From positions 1 through 64,000 of the forward strand of contig SVEZ01000012.1 in the NCBI GenBank assembly GCA_015057115.1: 64,000 nucleotides of DNA. Reading direction: 5' to 3'. Below are positions 1 through 7,511 of the stretch, in pieces. This DNA is from Lachnospiraceae bacterium (GTDB lineage: Bacteria > Bacillota > Clostridia > Lachnospirales > Lachnospiraceae). Below the pieces are notes generated by a model that was given only the letters and a program-made list of their open reading frames with translations, ran no database searches and was not told the origin of the DNA. Positions within the stretch are counted from its first letter, which is position 1. Each line of letters opens with the position of its first letter. A program made the position numbers and the translations under genes.

Positions 1-192
1 GTTCTATCATTTCCGGATGGAGAGGAAGACACATGGAGTACATCATACGATCAGGAAAATGAAGCAGCCAGGCATCTGTACGCCTCATTTGGATTTGCGC
101 CGAACGGTGAGAAAGACAGCGATTATGAAGATGCGGAGGAAGTCGCTGTGCTGCCGCTGAAATGTTCTTTTCAGCAAAAACGAACAAGTTGA
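1..192 (+). CDS. GNAT-family acetyltransferase, C-terminal fragment cut by window edge
   Basis: The frame is open from the first base and ends with TGA at 190-192, giving the last 63 residues of a protein that starts outside the window. The stretch ENEAARHLYASFGF matches the end of the GNAT fold (helix 4 and strand 6-7, where 'N..A...Y...GF' is typical), and is followed by an acidic tail. GNAT enzymes transfer an acetyl group from acetyl-CoA to an amine; the substrate cannot be read here and the acetyl-CoA-binding loop is outside the window. The next gene begins 27 bases on and is another GNAT, so the two probably belong to one accessory group of acetyltransferases. Confidence 0.75.
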   Translation, partial: VLSFPDGEEDTWSTSYDQENEAARHLYASFGFAPNGEKDSDYEDAEEVAVLPLKCSFQQKRTS

Positions 193-218
193 CAAATTCC
201 AGTTTGTAGGTGAGAAAA

Positions 219-725
219 ATGAAGTATAGACTTCCTGATATTAACGACAAAGATATACTACAGAAATATGTACAAGAACACCATAATAACGGAGAAACCA
301 GCATCAGTGCGAGCTTGGGTTTATCATCCTCTGATTATACTGAGTGGGTAACTAAGATAAAGAATAATGCTCTGTCTGGTGATGAACAATGGGGTAAATC
401 TCTGCTGTATCTTTGCTTTGATGGGGACAGATTGATAGGTTTGCTAAGTGTTCGATATGAACTGCCAGAAGTGCTTTCTGAAAAATACGGCGATATTGGG
501 TATGGAGTCAGGCCATCCGAAAGGAACAAAGGTTATGCTACTGCGATGCTCAAATATGCACTGTCAGTGTGCAAAGAAAAAGGAATGGAAAAGGCTATAC
601 TTGGCTGCTATAAAGAGAATCTGGCCTCTGCAGCAACCATTCAAAAGAATGGCGGGACGCTTATTGCAGAAAACGAAAACTATAAAGAAGGAAGAACTAG
701 CCAATATTATTTGATAAGGCTGTAG
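219..725 (+). CDS. GNAT-family N-acetyltransferase (COG3981-like)
   Basis: 168-residue acetyltransferase. The acetyl-CoA-binding signature is seen as RPSERNKGYATAML (R-x-x-x-x-K-G-Y-A), followed by the usual GCYKENLASAATIQKNGG segment in which N and the A-A-x-x-I-x-K-N-G pattern close the fold. The region before it, GDIGYGVRPSERNKGYA, is typical of COG3981 predicted acetyltransferases. The start at ATG 219 is preferred to an in-frame GTG at 210, because the ribosome site AGGTGAG covers 208-214 and would overlap the GTG. The substrate is unknown. A paralogue with the same architecture lies at 59666-60178. The gene is followed by a small membrane protein and a third GNAT, an arrangement common in accessory patches of Lachnospiraceae genomes. 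Confidence 0.85.
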   Translation: MKYRLPDINDKDILQKYVQEHHNNGETSISASLGLSSSDYTEWVTKIKNNALSGDEQWGKSLLYLCFDGDRLIGLLSVRYELPEVLSEKYGDIGYGVRPSERNKGYATAMLKYALSVCKEKGMEKAILGCYKENLASAATIQKNGGTLIAENENYKEGRTSQYYLIRL

Positions 726-758
726 TACTACAACTTCGGATTTGACGGGAGGATTATT

Positions 759-1085
759 ATGACCGGCACTATTATAGGATTTGCAATATGGGTAATGGTT
801 GGTGTCATTATTATTGGCATCGGAATAAGTGCGTTCTTTTCAAAGAAGCCGGTTGGCTTTTGGGCAAATATAAAAACAATCTCTGCAAACGATGTTAGAG
901 GATATAATTATGCTGTCGGCAAGCTATTTATTGTATATGGATTGATTTTTATTGCATTGGGATTACCGTTGTTATCAGGGCAGAATTCTCCGCTTATTAT
1001 ACTTTCGATATTGGGAGTAATGGCTGAAACAATAGCAGTTATGATAATTTACAGTTTTGGCATTGAAAAGAAGTATAAAGAATAA
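759..1085 (+). CDS. Small three-helix membrane protein (DUF3784-like)
   Basis: 108 residues, starting at ATG 759 after the ribosome site GGGAGG at 747-752. Hydrophobic segments are visible at about residues 3-26, 49-72 and 79-101, with the polar link KKPVGFWAN...DVRGYNYAVGKL between the first two. The 'KKPVGFW(A)N... V..YN.AVGKL' pattern recalls the DUF3784 small membrane proteins of Firmicutes, which have no known function. No catalytic motif is visible. It sits between two acetyltransferase genes on the same strand with gaps of about 30 bases, so the three are probably co-transcribed, but this does not tell what it does. The family assignment is from memory of the pattern and is moderate. 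Confidence 0.7.
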   Translation: MTGTIIGFAIWVMVGVIIIGIGISAFFSKKPVGFWANIKTISANDVRGYNYAVGKLFIVYGLIFIALGLPLLSGQNSPLIILSILGVMAETIAVMIIYSFGIEKKYKE

Positions 1086-1113
1086 TAGACGAATCGGCTT
1101 TGGGAGGTAAGTA

Positions 1114-1569
1114 ATGATAAAAATTGTTGACGATATGGAGGAGAAACAACGAATTGCACGTAGCATTCTTACAGCGCTACCGGAATGGTTCGGAATTCCG
1201 GAATCAACGGAAAATTATATTCGTGAGAGTGGGAATGAAATAATGGTTGCCTCTTTTGAGAAAGAAAAAGTCAACGGTTTTTTATGTTTGAAGGAAACCG
1301 GGAAAGATACCATGGAGATTGCTGTAATGGGCGTATTGAAGGCGTATCATCGCCAAGGGATTGGTAGAGGTATGTTTGAAGAGGCAAGACGGATAGTTAT
1401 TGAGCAAGGTTATTCCTTTATCCAGGTAAAAACGGTCCAAATGGGCAGGTATCCGGAATACGATAAAACAAATCGATTTTATCAAAGTCTTGGCTTTAAG
1501 GAGTTTGAAGTATTGCCTAATCTGTGGGATAAACGGAATCCCTGCCAGATTTATGTTATGTCACTTTGA
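1114..1569 (+). CDS. GNAT-family N-acetyltransferase
   Basis: 151-residue acetyltransferase starting at ATG 1114, eight bases beyond GGGAGGT (1102-1108). The acetyl-CoA pyrophosphate loop is HRQGIGRGMF (Q/R-x-x-G-x-G), preceded by the strand IAVMGVLKAYH. The C-terminal part has YDKTNRFYQSLGFKEFE, the usual N..FY...GF of the fold, then PCQIYVMSL as the last strand. This resembles small RimI-like or aminoglycoside-type GNATs, but the substrate cannot be inferred. It follows the small membrane protein by 28 bases on the same strand. Its stop is followed by about 100 bases without a convincing gene: a 12-codon ORF at 1596 has an AGGAG-like site but no recognisable product. Confidence 0.85.
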   Translation: MIKIVDDMEEKQRIARSILTALPEWFGIPESTENYIRESGNEIMVASFEKEKVNGFLCLKETGKDTMEIAVMGVLKAYHRQGIGRGMFEEARRIVIEQGYSFIQVKTVQMGRYPEYDKTNRFYQSLGFKEFEVLPNLWDKRNPCQIYVMSL

Positions 1570-1676
1570 TTAATTTCAGTTTTAGGAGCTTTTACATGAC
1601 GAAAATGTTTTGCTTGCGGAAGAATTATTGAATATCCCGAAGTAAGAACAATGAGTCTAGTCTGGGAGGTTTGAAC

Positions 1677-2306
1677 ATGCGAACACGAGAAGAAGCATTG
1701 GCGTATGGGTTGACATTTGCAGATACTTACCAAGAGGCACCATTTCACGACCAAAACTGGCAACTGATAAGAGTTAGGCCCAGTAAAAAGGCTTTTTTGT
1801 GGTCCTATGAAAAGGATGGACAGGTTTGTCTGAATTTAAAATGTGATCCCGAATGGCGGGATTTTTGGAGAAGTACTTACAAATCTGTTATCCCCGGATA
1901 CCACCAAAATAAAGAACACTGGAATACGGTAATTCTGGATGGCTCTATTCCGGATGAAGATATTAAAAGAATGATAGCGGAAAGTTATGATCTTGTGACA
2001 GATACGCCAACAAAGCGTATATATGAAGCGGTAAAAAGAATTCCGAAGGGAAAGGTGGCAACCTATGCTCAGGTTGCTTCGATGGCCGGAAACCCAAGGA
2101 TGTGTCGGGCAGTTGGGAATGCGTTACACAAGAATCCGGATTTTGAGAATGTACCCTGCTACAGAGTGGTAAATTCTAAAGGGGAGTTGGCTGGTGAGTA
2201 CGCATTTGGAGGAGCCTGGGCCCAGAAAGAGTTGTTGGAGGCTGATGGAATCGAAGTGATTGACGGTAAAGTCGATTTGGCGAAATATGCAATAGAACTT
2301 CCTTAG
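1677..2306 (+). CDS. YjbR/MmcQ domain fused to O6-alkylguanine-DNA alkyltransferase-like domain
   Basis: 209 residues. The N-terminal half (about 1-105) is a YjbR/MmcQ-type fold: EEALAYGLTFADTYQEAPFHD, W..IR....KKAFLWSYEK, and PGYHQNKEHWNTVILDG, which matches the family's 'P.Y.....W..V.L.G' end. The second half (about 112-195) is the DNA-binding/catalytic domain of O6-methylguanine-DNA methyltransferase: YEAVKRIPKGKVATYAQVA (helix-turn-helix), RAVGNALHKNP (arginine finger region) and the active-site loop VPCYRVVNSKG. The acceptor Cys is present but the usual His of PCHR is Tyr. The start is ATG 1677 rather than TTG 1671, because GGGAGG ends at 1669. Likely role: repair or recognition of alkylated guanine in DNA. 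The YjbR half may replace the Ada-like N-terminal domain; this is inference. Confidence 0.82.
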   Translation: MRTREEALAYGLTFADTYQEAPFHDQNWQLIRVRPSKKAFLWSYEKDGQVCLNLKCDPEWRDFWRSTYKSVIPGYHQNKEHWNTVILDGSIPDEDIKRMIAESYDLVTDTPTKRIYEAVKRIPKGKVATYAQVASMAGNPRMCRAVGNALHKNPDFENVPCYRVVNSKGELAGEYAFGGAWAQKELLEADGIEVIDGKVDLAKYAIELP

Positions 2307-2314
2307 ACAAAAAT

Positions 2315-2342
2315 AAAGACAAACTGTCAATCGCTTGTCTTT
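2315..2342 (+). terminator. Weak hairpin after the YjbR-MGMT gene
   Basis: AAAGACAA (2315-2322) is complementary to TTGTCTTT (2335-2342) across a 12-base loop. The T-run is only the end of the right arm, so this is at best a weak terminator. Confidence 0.35.
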
Positions 2343-2431
2343 TAGGAGACTTGTATATTTTCTTTAAAAGTAGTACCATATATTCGGAAGTTGGTCGTAA
2401 AGATGACTAAACACCGGAAAGGGATTGACTT

Positions 2432-3721
2432 ATGATAGAACGAAAAAAATACTTGGATGCGTTGGTAAAGCGTAAATGGAACGGCCGTATTAAGGTTGTT
2501 ACAGGAATTCGCCGCAGCGGAAAAAGTACACTATTGTTTGAAATTTTCAGGAATCATCTGTTGGAAGAGGGGGTTCCGGAACAATGCATTATTTCTATGG
2601 CGTTGGATGATGATATTAATGAAAGGTTTAGAAATCCAAACGAGCTTTCCAGTTATGTAAGAAAAAAGATATCTAGTCCGGAACAAAAGTATTATGTGCT
2701 GATAGATGAAATACAGTATGCCATTTCAAAGGAGGAATTGGTACAGAAGGATGCTCCCGTAAAACTGTATAGTGTTTTGAATGGCTTTCTGCATATGAAG
2801 AATATAGATGTTTATGTAACGGGAAGCAATTCGAAAATGCTATCAAAAGATATATCTACAGAGTTCAGAGGACGAGGTGATGTTGTAAAAGTATATCCGT
2901 TATCGTTTGCCGAGTTTTATTCCGCGTCTAATATGGATAAGATTGATGCATATAATGAATACAGCATGTATGGAGGAATGCCATACCTGTTTAATCTTGA
3001 TTCGGATGAAGATAAGTTTAATTATCTATCGGAGTTGTTTGAAGAAATATACTTCAAAGACATTGAGGAAAGATATACGATAAGACACCCAGGTGTTCTC
3101 AGAGAATTAACAAGTGATTTATGCTCTTCGATAGGGTCGTTTACAAATGCAAGTAAGATTGCCAGGACACTTCAAAGTACAAAGAACCTGAAGGTGGATG
3201 CCGAAACGATAAGCACATACTTATCATATCTGACCGATTCGTTTCTGTTTTCTAAATCAGTAAGATATGATATAAAAGGAAAGAAATATTTTGAGTATCC
3301 GTCGAAATACTATTGCATGGATGTTGGCTTAAGAAACGTTCGACTTGGATTGAGACAACAGGAAGAAACTCATATCATGGAAAATTGTGTATATAATGAG
3401 TTGATTATTCGGGGATATCAGGTGGATGTTGGCGTGATTCCGATAGTAGAGAAAAATAGTGCAGGAAATCGCACTCAAAAGAATTGTGAAATAGATTTTA
3501 TTGCGACGAAAGGAAATAAAAAATACTACGTACAATCTGCCTTAAGTATGGACGATGAGACGAAAGAGAAAACGGAACTTAGGCCGCTCAAAGCAGTTGC
3601 CGATTCGTTTAAGAAAATTGTGGTATCAAAGTCTTACGGAAAAAGCTGGATAGATGAGGACGGAATACTTAGAATCAATCTAATAGATTTTCTCATAGAT
3701 GAAAACAGCCTTGATAGATAG
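2432..3721 (+). CDS. AAA ATPase with DUF4143 C-terminal domain
   Basis: 429 residues. The N-terminal AAA_14 domain shows Walker A as TGIRRSGKSTLLF (about 24-36), Walker B as YVLIDEIQ, and the sensor segment YVTGSNSKMLS followed by STEFRGRG, which is diagnostic for this ATPase family. The C-terminal DUF4143 domain carries ENCVYNELIIRGYQVDVGVI and NCEIDFIATKGNKKYYVQ, a PD-(D/E)XK-like pattern (E...D...K). Members are common, often multi-copy, in gut Firmicutes and Bacteroidetes; their role is not established, with proposals ranging from nucleic-acid handling to defence. Start ATG 2432 has AAAGGGA about ten bases before it. It is a stand-alone gene, followed after 53 bases by the htpG regulatory region. 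Confidence 0.88.
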   Translation: MIERKKYLDALVKRKWNGRIKVVTGIRRSGKSTLLFEIFRNHLLEEGVPEQCIISMALDDDINERFRNPNELSSYVRKKISSPEQKYYVLIDEIQYAISKEELVQKDAPVKLYSVLNGFLHMKNIDVYVTGSNSKMLSKDISTEFRGRGDVVKVYPLSFAEFYSASNMDKIDAYNEYSMYGGMPYLFNLDSDEDKFNYLSELFEEIYFKDIEERYTIRHPGVLRELTSDLCSSIGSFTNASKIARTLQSTKNLKVDAETISTYLSYLTDSFLFSKSVRYDIKGKKYFEYPSKYYCMDVGLRNVRLGLRQQEETHIMENCVYNELIIRGYQVDVGVIPIVEKNSAGNRTQKNCEIDFIATKGNKKYYVQSALSMDDETKEKTELRPLKAVADSFKKIVVSKSYGKSWIDEDGILRINLIDFLIDENSLDR

Positions 3722-3773
3722 ATTTTGAGTGATAGAGATGAGAAAAAAGGAAATGGTTATTGCACAAAAGTTG

Positions 3774-3800
3774 TTAGCACTCTTTTTAAAAGAGTGCTAA
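3774..3800 (+). promoter_or_regulatory. CIRCE operator (HrcA-binding) upstream of htpG
   Basis: Perfect CIRCE inverted repeat: TTAGCACTC, nine bases, GAGTGCTAA. It ends eight bases before the -35 box of the htpG promoter. The cognate repressor gene hrcA, with its own CIRCE, is at 37100 in the same window. Confidence 0.95.
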
Positions 3801-3807
3801 TTTTCTA

Positions 3808-3836
3808 TTGACATTTGCTTTCCTTTGCACTAACAT
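3808..3836 (+). promoter_or_regulatory. Sigma-A promoter of htpG
   Basis: TTGACA (3808-3813), 17-base spacer, TAACAT (3831-3836). It lies directly downstream of the CIRCE operator and 50 bases before the htpG start. Confidence 0.85.
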
Positions 3837-3885
3837 AGTCTCTAGAGGCAAAATAGCCAATTGGATAGAAAAGGAGACGAGTGAA

Positions 3886-5970
3886 ATGGAAATGAAAAAG
3901 GGAAGCTTATCCATTAACAGCGATAATATATTTCCGATTATAAAGAAATGGTTGTATTCCGACCATGATATTTTTGCAAGAGAGCTGGTAAGTAATGGCT
4001 GCGACGCCATCACGAAGTTAAAGAAACTGGATATGATGGGCGAGTACGAACTGCCGGAGGATTATAAACCACAGATTCAGGTAATTGCCAACGATAAAGA
4101 GAAGACTTTGACCTTTATTGATAACGGTCTTGGAATGACTGCGGAAGAAGTGGAAGAGTATATCAATCAGATTGCTTTTTCCGGGGCAACGGATTTCTTA
4201 AATAAATACAAGGATAAGACCAACGAAGATCAGATTATCGGTCACTTCGGTTTGGGATTCTATTCTGCATTTATGGTAGCCGATGAGGTTCATATCGATA
4301 CATTATCCTATAAGAAGGATGCCACTCCGGTTCATTGGGAGTGTGACGGCGGTACGGAGTACTCCATGACAGCAGGCGATAAGCCGGAAGTAGGAACCAA
4401 GATTACCTTATTCTTAAATGAGGATTGCCTGGAGTTTGCCAATGAATATCGTGTGCGCGAAGTGCTGAATAAATATTGTTCCTTTATGCCAACTGAGATT
4501 TTCTTAAGCAATCCAAATGCGGAGCCACAGTTTGAAACAATTTTGCCGGAGGAGAAGTTAGATACCGACGAAGTGATTGAGACTGTAATCGAAGAGGAGA
4601 AGACCGAAGAGAAGGAAAAAGAAGACGGCACCAAAGAAACGGTGGTTGTTTCTCCCCGTACCGAGAAATTAAAGATTAAAAAGCGTCCGGTTGCCCTGAA
4701 TGAGCCCCACCCACTTTGGACCAAGAACCCAAGCGAGTGCTCCGACGATGACTATAAGGCATTTTATCGGAATGTATTCCATGATTACAAGGAGCCATTA
4801 TTCTGGATTCATTTAAACATGGATTATCCGTTTAACTTAAAGGGTATTTTGTACTTCCCGAAGATTAATACCGAATATGATTCCATTGAAGGAACCATTA
4901 AATTATATAATAACCAGGTATTTATTGCAGATAACATTAAGGAAGTAATTCCGGAATTTTTGATGCTCTTAAAGGGAGTTATTGATTGCCCGGATTTGCC
5001 ACTTAATGTTTCCCGTTCCGCATTGCAGAATGATGGTTTTGTAAAGAAGATTTCCGATTACATTTCCAAAAAGGTGGCAGATAAGTTAATCGGAATGTGT
5101 AAGACCGACAAGGAAAATTACGAGAAATTCTGGGATGATATCAGTCCTTTCATCAAGTTCGGTTGTTTGAAGGATGAGAAATTCTGTGATAAGATGAATG
5201 ACTACATCCTCTTTAAGAATTTGGAGGATGAATATCTGACACTTCCGGAATTATTGGTAAAAGAAGAAAGCAAGGCTTCCGAGGAAGAAAAGGCAGACGA
5301 AGAAACCAAAGAAGAAACAACCGAGGCAGATAACAAAGAAGGCAAGGAGCCGGAAGATAAGCGTCACATCGTATATTACGTAACCGATGAATTGCAGCAG
5401 AGTCAGTATATTAAGCTCTTTAAAGAGAATCACACCCAGGCAGTGATTTTAAATCATAACATTGACACCTCCTTTATTACTCAGTTGGAGCGAAGAAACG
5501 AGAATTATCGCTTTTTGCGTATCGATGCTCAGGTAAGCGAAGATGCTAAGGAAGAAGTATCGGAAGAAGAGTTAAAAGAGAAAAAGGATGTACTTTCCGA
5601 AGTGTTCAAGAAGGCACTGGCTAAGGAAGGTTTGGCCATTGAAGTTGAGAAGTTAAAAGATGCTTCCGTAGCTTCCATGCTGACTCTTTCTGAAGAAGGA
5701 CGCCGTATGGCAGATATGATGCGTGCTTACGGTATGGCAGGAATGAACTTCGGCATGGGCGGTTTTGGCGCTGACGAGAAGTTGACATTGAATGTAAACA
5801 ACAATCTGGTACAGTATATTTTGGAGCATAAGGATGATGCAAAAGCAGAAACCTTTGCAAAACAGCTGTATGACCTGGCAGTAATTGCCAACAGACCGTT
5901 ACAGCCGGAAGAAATGACGGCCTTTGTAAACCGTTCCAATGAAATTATGATGGAACTTGCAAACGCATAG
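3886..5970 (+). CDS. htpG: Hsp90-family molecular chaperone HtpG
   Basis: 694-residue ATP-dependent chaperone of the cytosol. The GHKL ATPase domain shows ELVSNGCDAITKL, FIDNGLGMT and GHFGLGFYSAFMVA (the ATP lid). The middle domain contains PLFWIHLNMDYPFNLKGILYFP and the catalytic-loop segment PLNVSRSALQND. The protein is about 70 residues longer than E. coli HtpG. The excess lies in two highly charged inserts: about residues 232-250 (E/K-rich), at the position of the eukaryotic charged linker, and about residues 460-493 (E/K/A-rich) before the strand HIVYYVTDE. Start ATG 3886 is chosen from AAGGAG at 3871-3876; an upstream in-frame TTG at 3808 is the -35 box itself. CIRCE upstream predicts heat induction through HrcA. 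Confidence 0.97.
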   Translation: MEMKKGSLSINSDNIFPIIKKWLYSDHDIFARELVSNGCDAITKLKKLDMMGEYELPEDYKPQIQVIANDKEKTLTFIDNGLGMTAEEVEEYINQIAFSGATDFLNKYKDKTNEDQIIGHFGLGFYSAFMVADEVHIDTLSYKKDATPVHWECDGGTEYSMTAGDKPEVGTKITLFLNEDCLEFANEYRVREVLNKYCSFMPTEIFLSNPNAEPQFETILPEEKLDTDEVIETVIEEEKTEEKEKEDGTKETVVVSPRTEKLKIKKRPVALNEPHPLWTKNPSECSDDDYKAFYRNVFHDYKEPLFWIHLNMDYPFNLKGILYFPKINTEYDSIEGTIKLYNNQVFIADNIKEVIPEFLMLLKGVIDCPDLPLNVSRSALQNDGFVKKISDYISKKVADKLIGMCKTDKENYEKFWDDISPFIKFGCLKDEKFCDKMNDYILFKNLEDEYLTLPELLVKEESKASEEEKADEETKEETTEADNKEGKEPEDKRHIVYYVTDELQQSQYIKLFKENHTQAVILNHNIDTSFITQLERRNENYRFLRIDAQVSEDAKEEVSEEELKEKKDVLSEVFKKALAKEGLAIEVEKLKDASVASMLTLSEEGRRMADMMRAYGMAGMNFGMGGFGADEKLTLNVNNNLVQYILEHKDDAKAETFAKQLYDLAVIANRPLQPEEMTAFVNRSNEIMMELANA

Positions 5971-5990
5971 GGATTATAGAGAATAAAGCT

Positions 5991-6019
5991 AAGGGACTGC
6001 GAAATGCAGTCCCTTTTTT
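5991..6019. terminator. Bidirectional Rho-independent terminator
   Basis: AAGGGACTGC (5991-6000), loop GAAAT, GCAGTCCC (6006-6013) and six T. It separates htpG from the convergent peptidase gene, whose stop codon overlaps the T-run. Confidence 0.9.
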
Positions 6020-7313
6020 ACTGAGAGGTATATGCCTTTATGCGGCAATTAAAGGTATTATCGGTATACCAGGCTTCTCCCACAGGTAGAATGTAGCTTT
6101 CCCCCTTGTGGGCAGTGATGTCGGAGTCGATGTACCAGGAGCCCACATCGTCGTAATCAATATAGGCGAAACAGGGGGCATTAAAGGTAAATACAATGCT
6201 GAAGGTTTCCCCTTTTTCAAAAGATAGTGGCTCCGAAAGCCGGAAAGAATGGTAGCCGTTTGTTTCAAGTTGAAAATCCTCTGTGTACAGCAAGAAACCC
6301 GAATTCGGATTACCGAAACTGTTTTTGTAAACAGAAAGGGTTCCGGAAGAAGCTTTCAGATATGCAGAAATGTCGGTTATAACTTCTGCTTTTTGTGTGG
6401 TATACACGTTGGCGATTCCAATGGTGTCATCATAGCCGTAGCGACCGTAGCCCCCGTCATATTGATAAATTTCCTCGTTGTGATTTGCTTTTTTCACAAT
6501 GTAAGAAAAACAGGTATCATAGGAACTGGGAACATCTTCGTAGGAAAGCCAAAAGTAGCCCTTATTTCCCCAGTCTTTACCCCAACAATTTTTGCAAAGC
6601 CATGCACCGTTTCGTGAGGGCTTTATTTTACCAAAATTTTTACGGCTGTAATTATCGTTCCAGCCAACGATTACCACATCATGGTCGATGATTTTTTTTG
6701 AATTTACATAAAGTGCATTGGTTTTTTTGTTGTAAAAGTTCTTTTTTTCAAAAGCGAGATTTGTTCCGCAAACAATACCACCGTTTTCTAAAATAGCTCG
6801 TTTCATGGCAGTCTGATCTGTGGCAGGGATTTCTTTTGTGGATACAAGACTTAATACATTATGACCGTAGGCAAGTTCTTCAGAAGGGGATTTAGGTAGC
6901 ATAGAAAGTGGGGCTAAGGATTCCTTAACGGGACCATAGCCATTCATCAAAAAGGTAGTGGCAAGGCCGCTATAGGCTCCGTAGTTATACCAAGGCTCGT
7001 CTCCCTGAAAGGTAGTGTTGTCGTTCTCCAAACCGGGAAGGGGGTTTTTAACGCCGTTTAAGGCAAAATAGGCAAGGTGAACTTCGGAAAGGTCATAGCG
7101 TCCCAAGCCTTGAACCAAAGCGTTACTTTCCATGGCGGCACAGGCGGCAAAAGCCCAACATAAGCCATAGTTACCCTGGGATTTCACAGAGGTAACGTAT
7201 CCTTTTTTTCGAAGATCGTATTTGGATGGCAGGGACCCGGCCTGTGATGTAACCGGAATCATACCCAGTACCAATAGGGTAGTGAGCATGAACGCTAAAA
7301 CTCTTTTTTTCAT
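6018..7313 (-). CDS. Secreted papain-like (C1 family) cysteine peptidase with lectin-like C-terminal domain
   Basis: 431 residues. A signal peptide (MKKRVLAFML..., about 1-25) runs directly into the catalytic domain, with no propeptide. Catalytic residues are seen as SQGNYGLCWAFA (Cys52), IDHDVVIVGW (His) and NCWGKDWGNKGYFWLSYED (Asn). The segment CKNCWGKDWG is typical for bacterial C1 peptidases. The last 120 residues (VITDISAYLKASSGTLSVY..., LSFEKGETFSIVFTFN) match the lectin-like beta domain often attached to them. The start is placed at 7313 because GGGAGGT lies just upstream on the minus strand; an in-frame ATG at 7337 is too far from it. It probably acts outside the cell on proteins or host glycoproteins. 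It is divergent from a second secreted cysteine peptidase of another family. Confidence 0.92.
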   Translation of the reverse strand: MKKRVLAFMLTTLLVLGMIPVTSQAGSLPSKYDLRKKGYVTSVKSQGNYGLCWAFAACAAMESNALVQGLGRYDLSEVHLAYFALNGVKNPLPGLENDNTTFQGDEPWYNYGAYSGLATTFLMNGYGPVKESLAPLSMLPKSPSEELAYGHNVLSLVSTKEIPATDQTAMKRAILENGGIVCGTNLAFEKKNFYNKKTNALYVNSKKIIDHDVVIVGWNDNYSRKNFGKIKPSRNGAWLCKNCWGKDWGNKGYFWLSYEDVPSSYDTCFSYIVKKANHNEEIYQYDGGYGRYGYDDTIGIANVYTTQKAEVITDISAYLKASSGTLSVYKNSFGNPNSGFLLYTEDFQLETNGYHSFRLSEPLSFEKGETFSIVFTFNAPCFAYIDYDDVGSWYIDSDITAHKGESYILPVGEAWYTDNTFNCRIKAYTSQ

Positions 7314-7443
7314 AAATACCTCCCGGCAAGGATACAACTGTATCTGTCCTCAGTATAGCAATGGGTTGAGAAAAAGCTGTGAAAAAGCGGAAAAATGTGT
7401 GTGTTGCAGAAGAATTGTGAAGGTTTCGTGAAGAGACACAAAC

Positions 7444-7472
7444 TTGAAAAAAGTTTCTTTTCGTGGTATGGT
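7444..7472 (+). promoter_or_regulatory. Probable promoter of the C11 peptidase gene
   Basis: TTGAAA (7444-7449), 17-base spacer, TATGGT (7467-7472), 40 bases before the ATG at 7512. The gene has a GGGAGGA ribosome site. Confidence 0.55.
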
Positions 7473-7511
7473 AGTGGGTGATAATAAACATATAATGGGA
7501 GGAACAAATCT

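Noticed and set aside
1596-1631. 12-codon ORF after the third GNAT gene with an AGGAG-like site
   Set aside because: Too short to assign; no conserved product and no link with the neighbouring genes.
3808-3885. Upstream TTG start extending htpG by 26 residues
   Set aside because: The TTG is the -35 box of the promoter; AAGGAG at 3871 places the start at ATG 3886.
4332-4724. Minus-strand open frame of 130 codons within htpG
   Set aside because: Reverse reading of the charged-insert region of a certain gene; no start signal.
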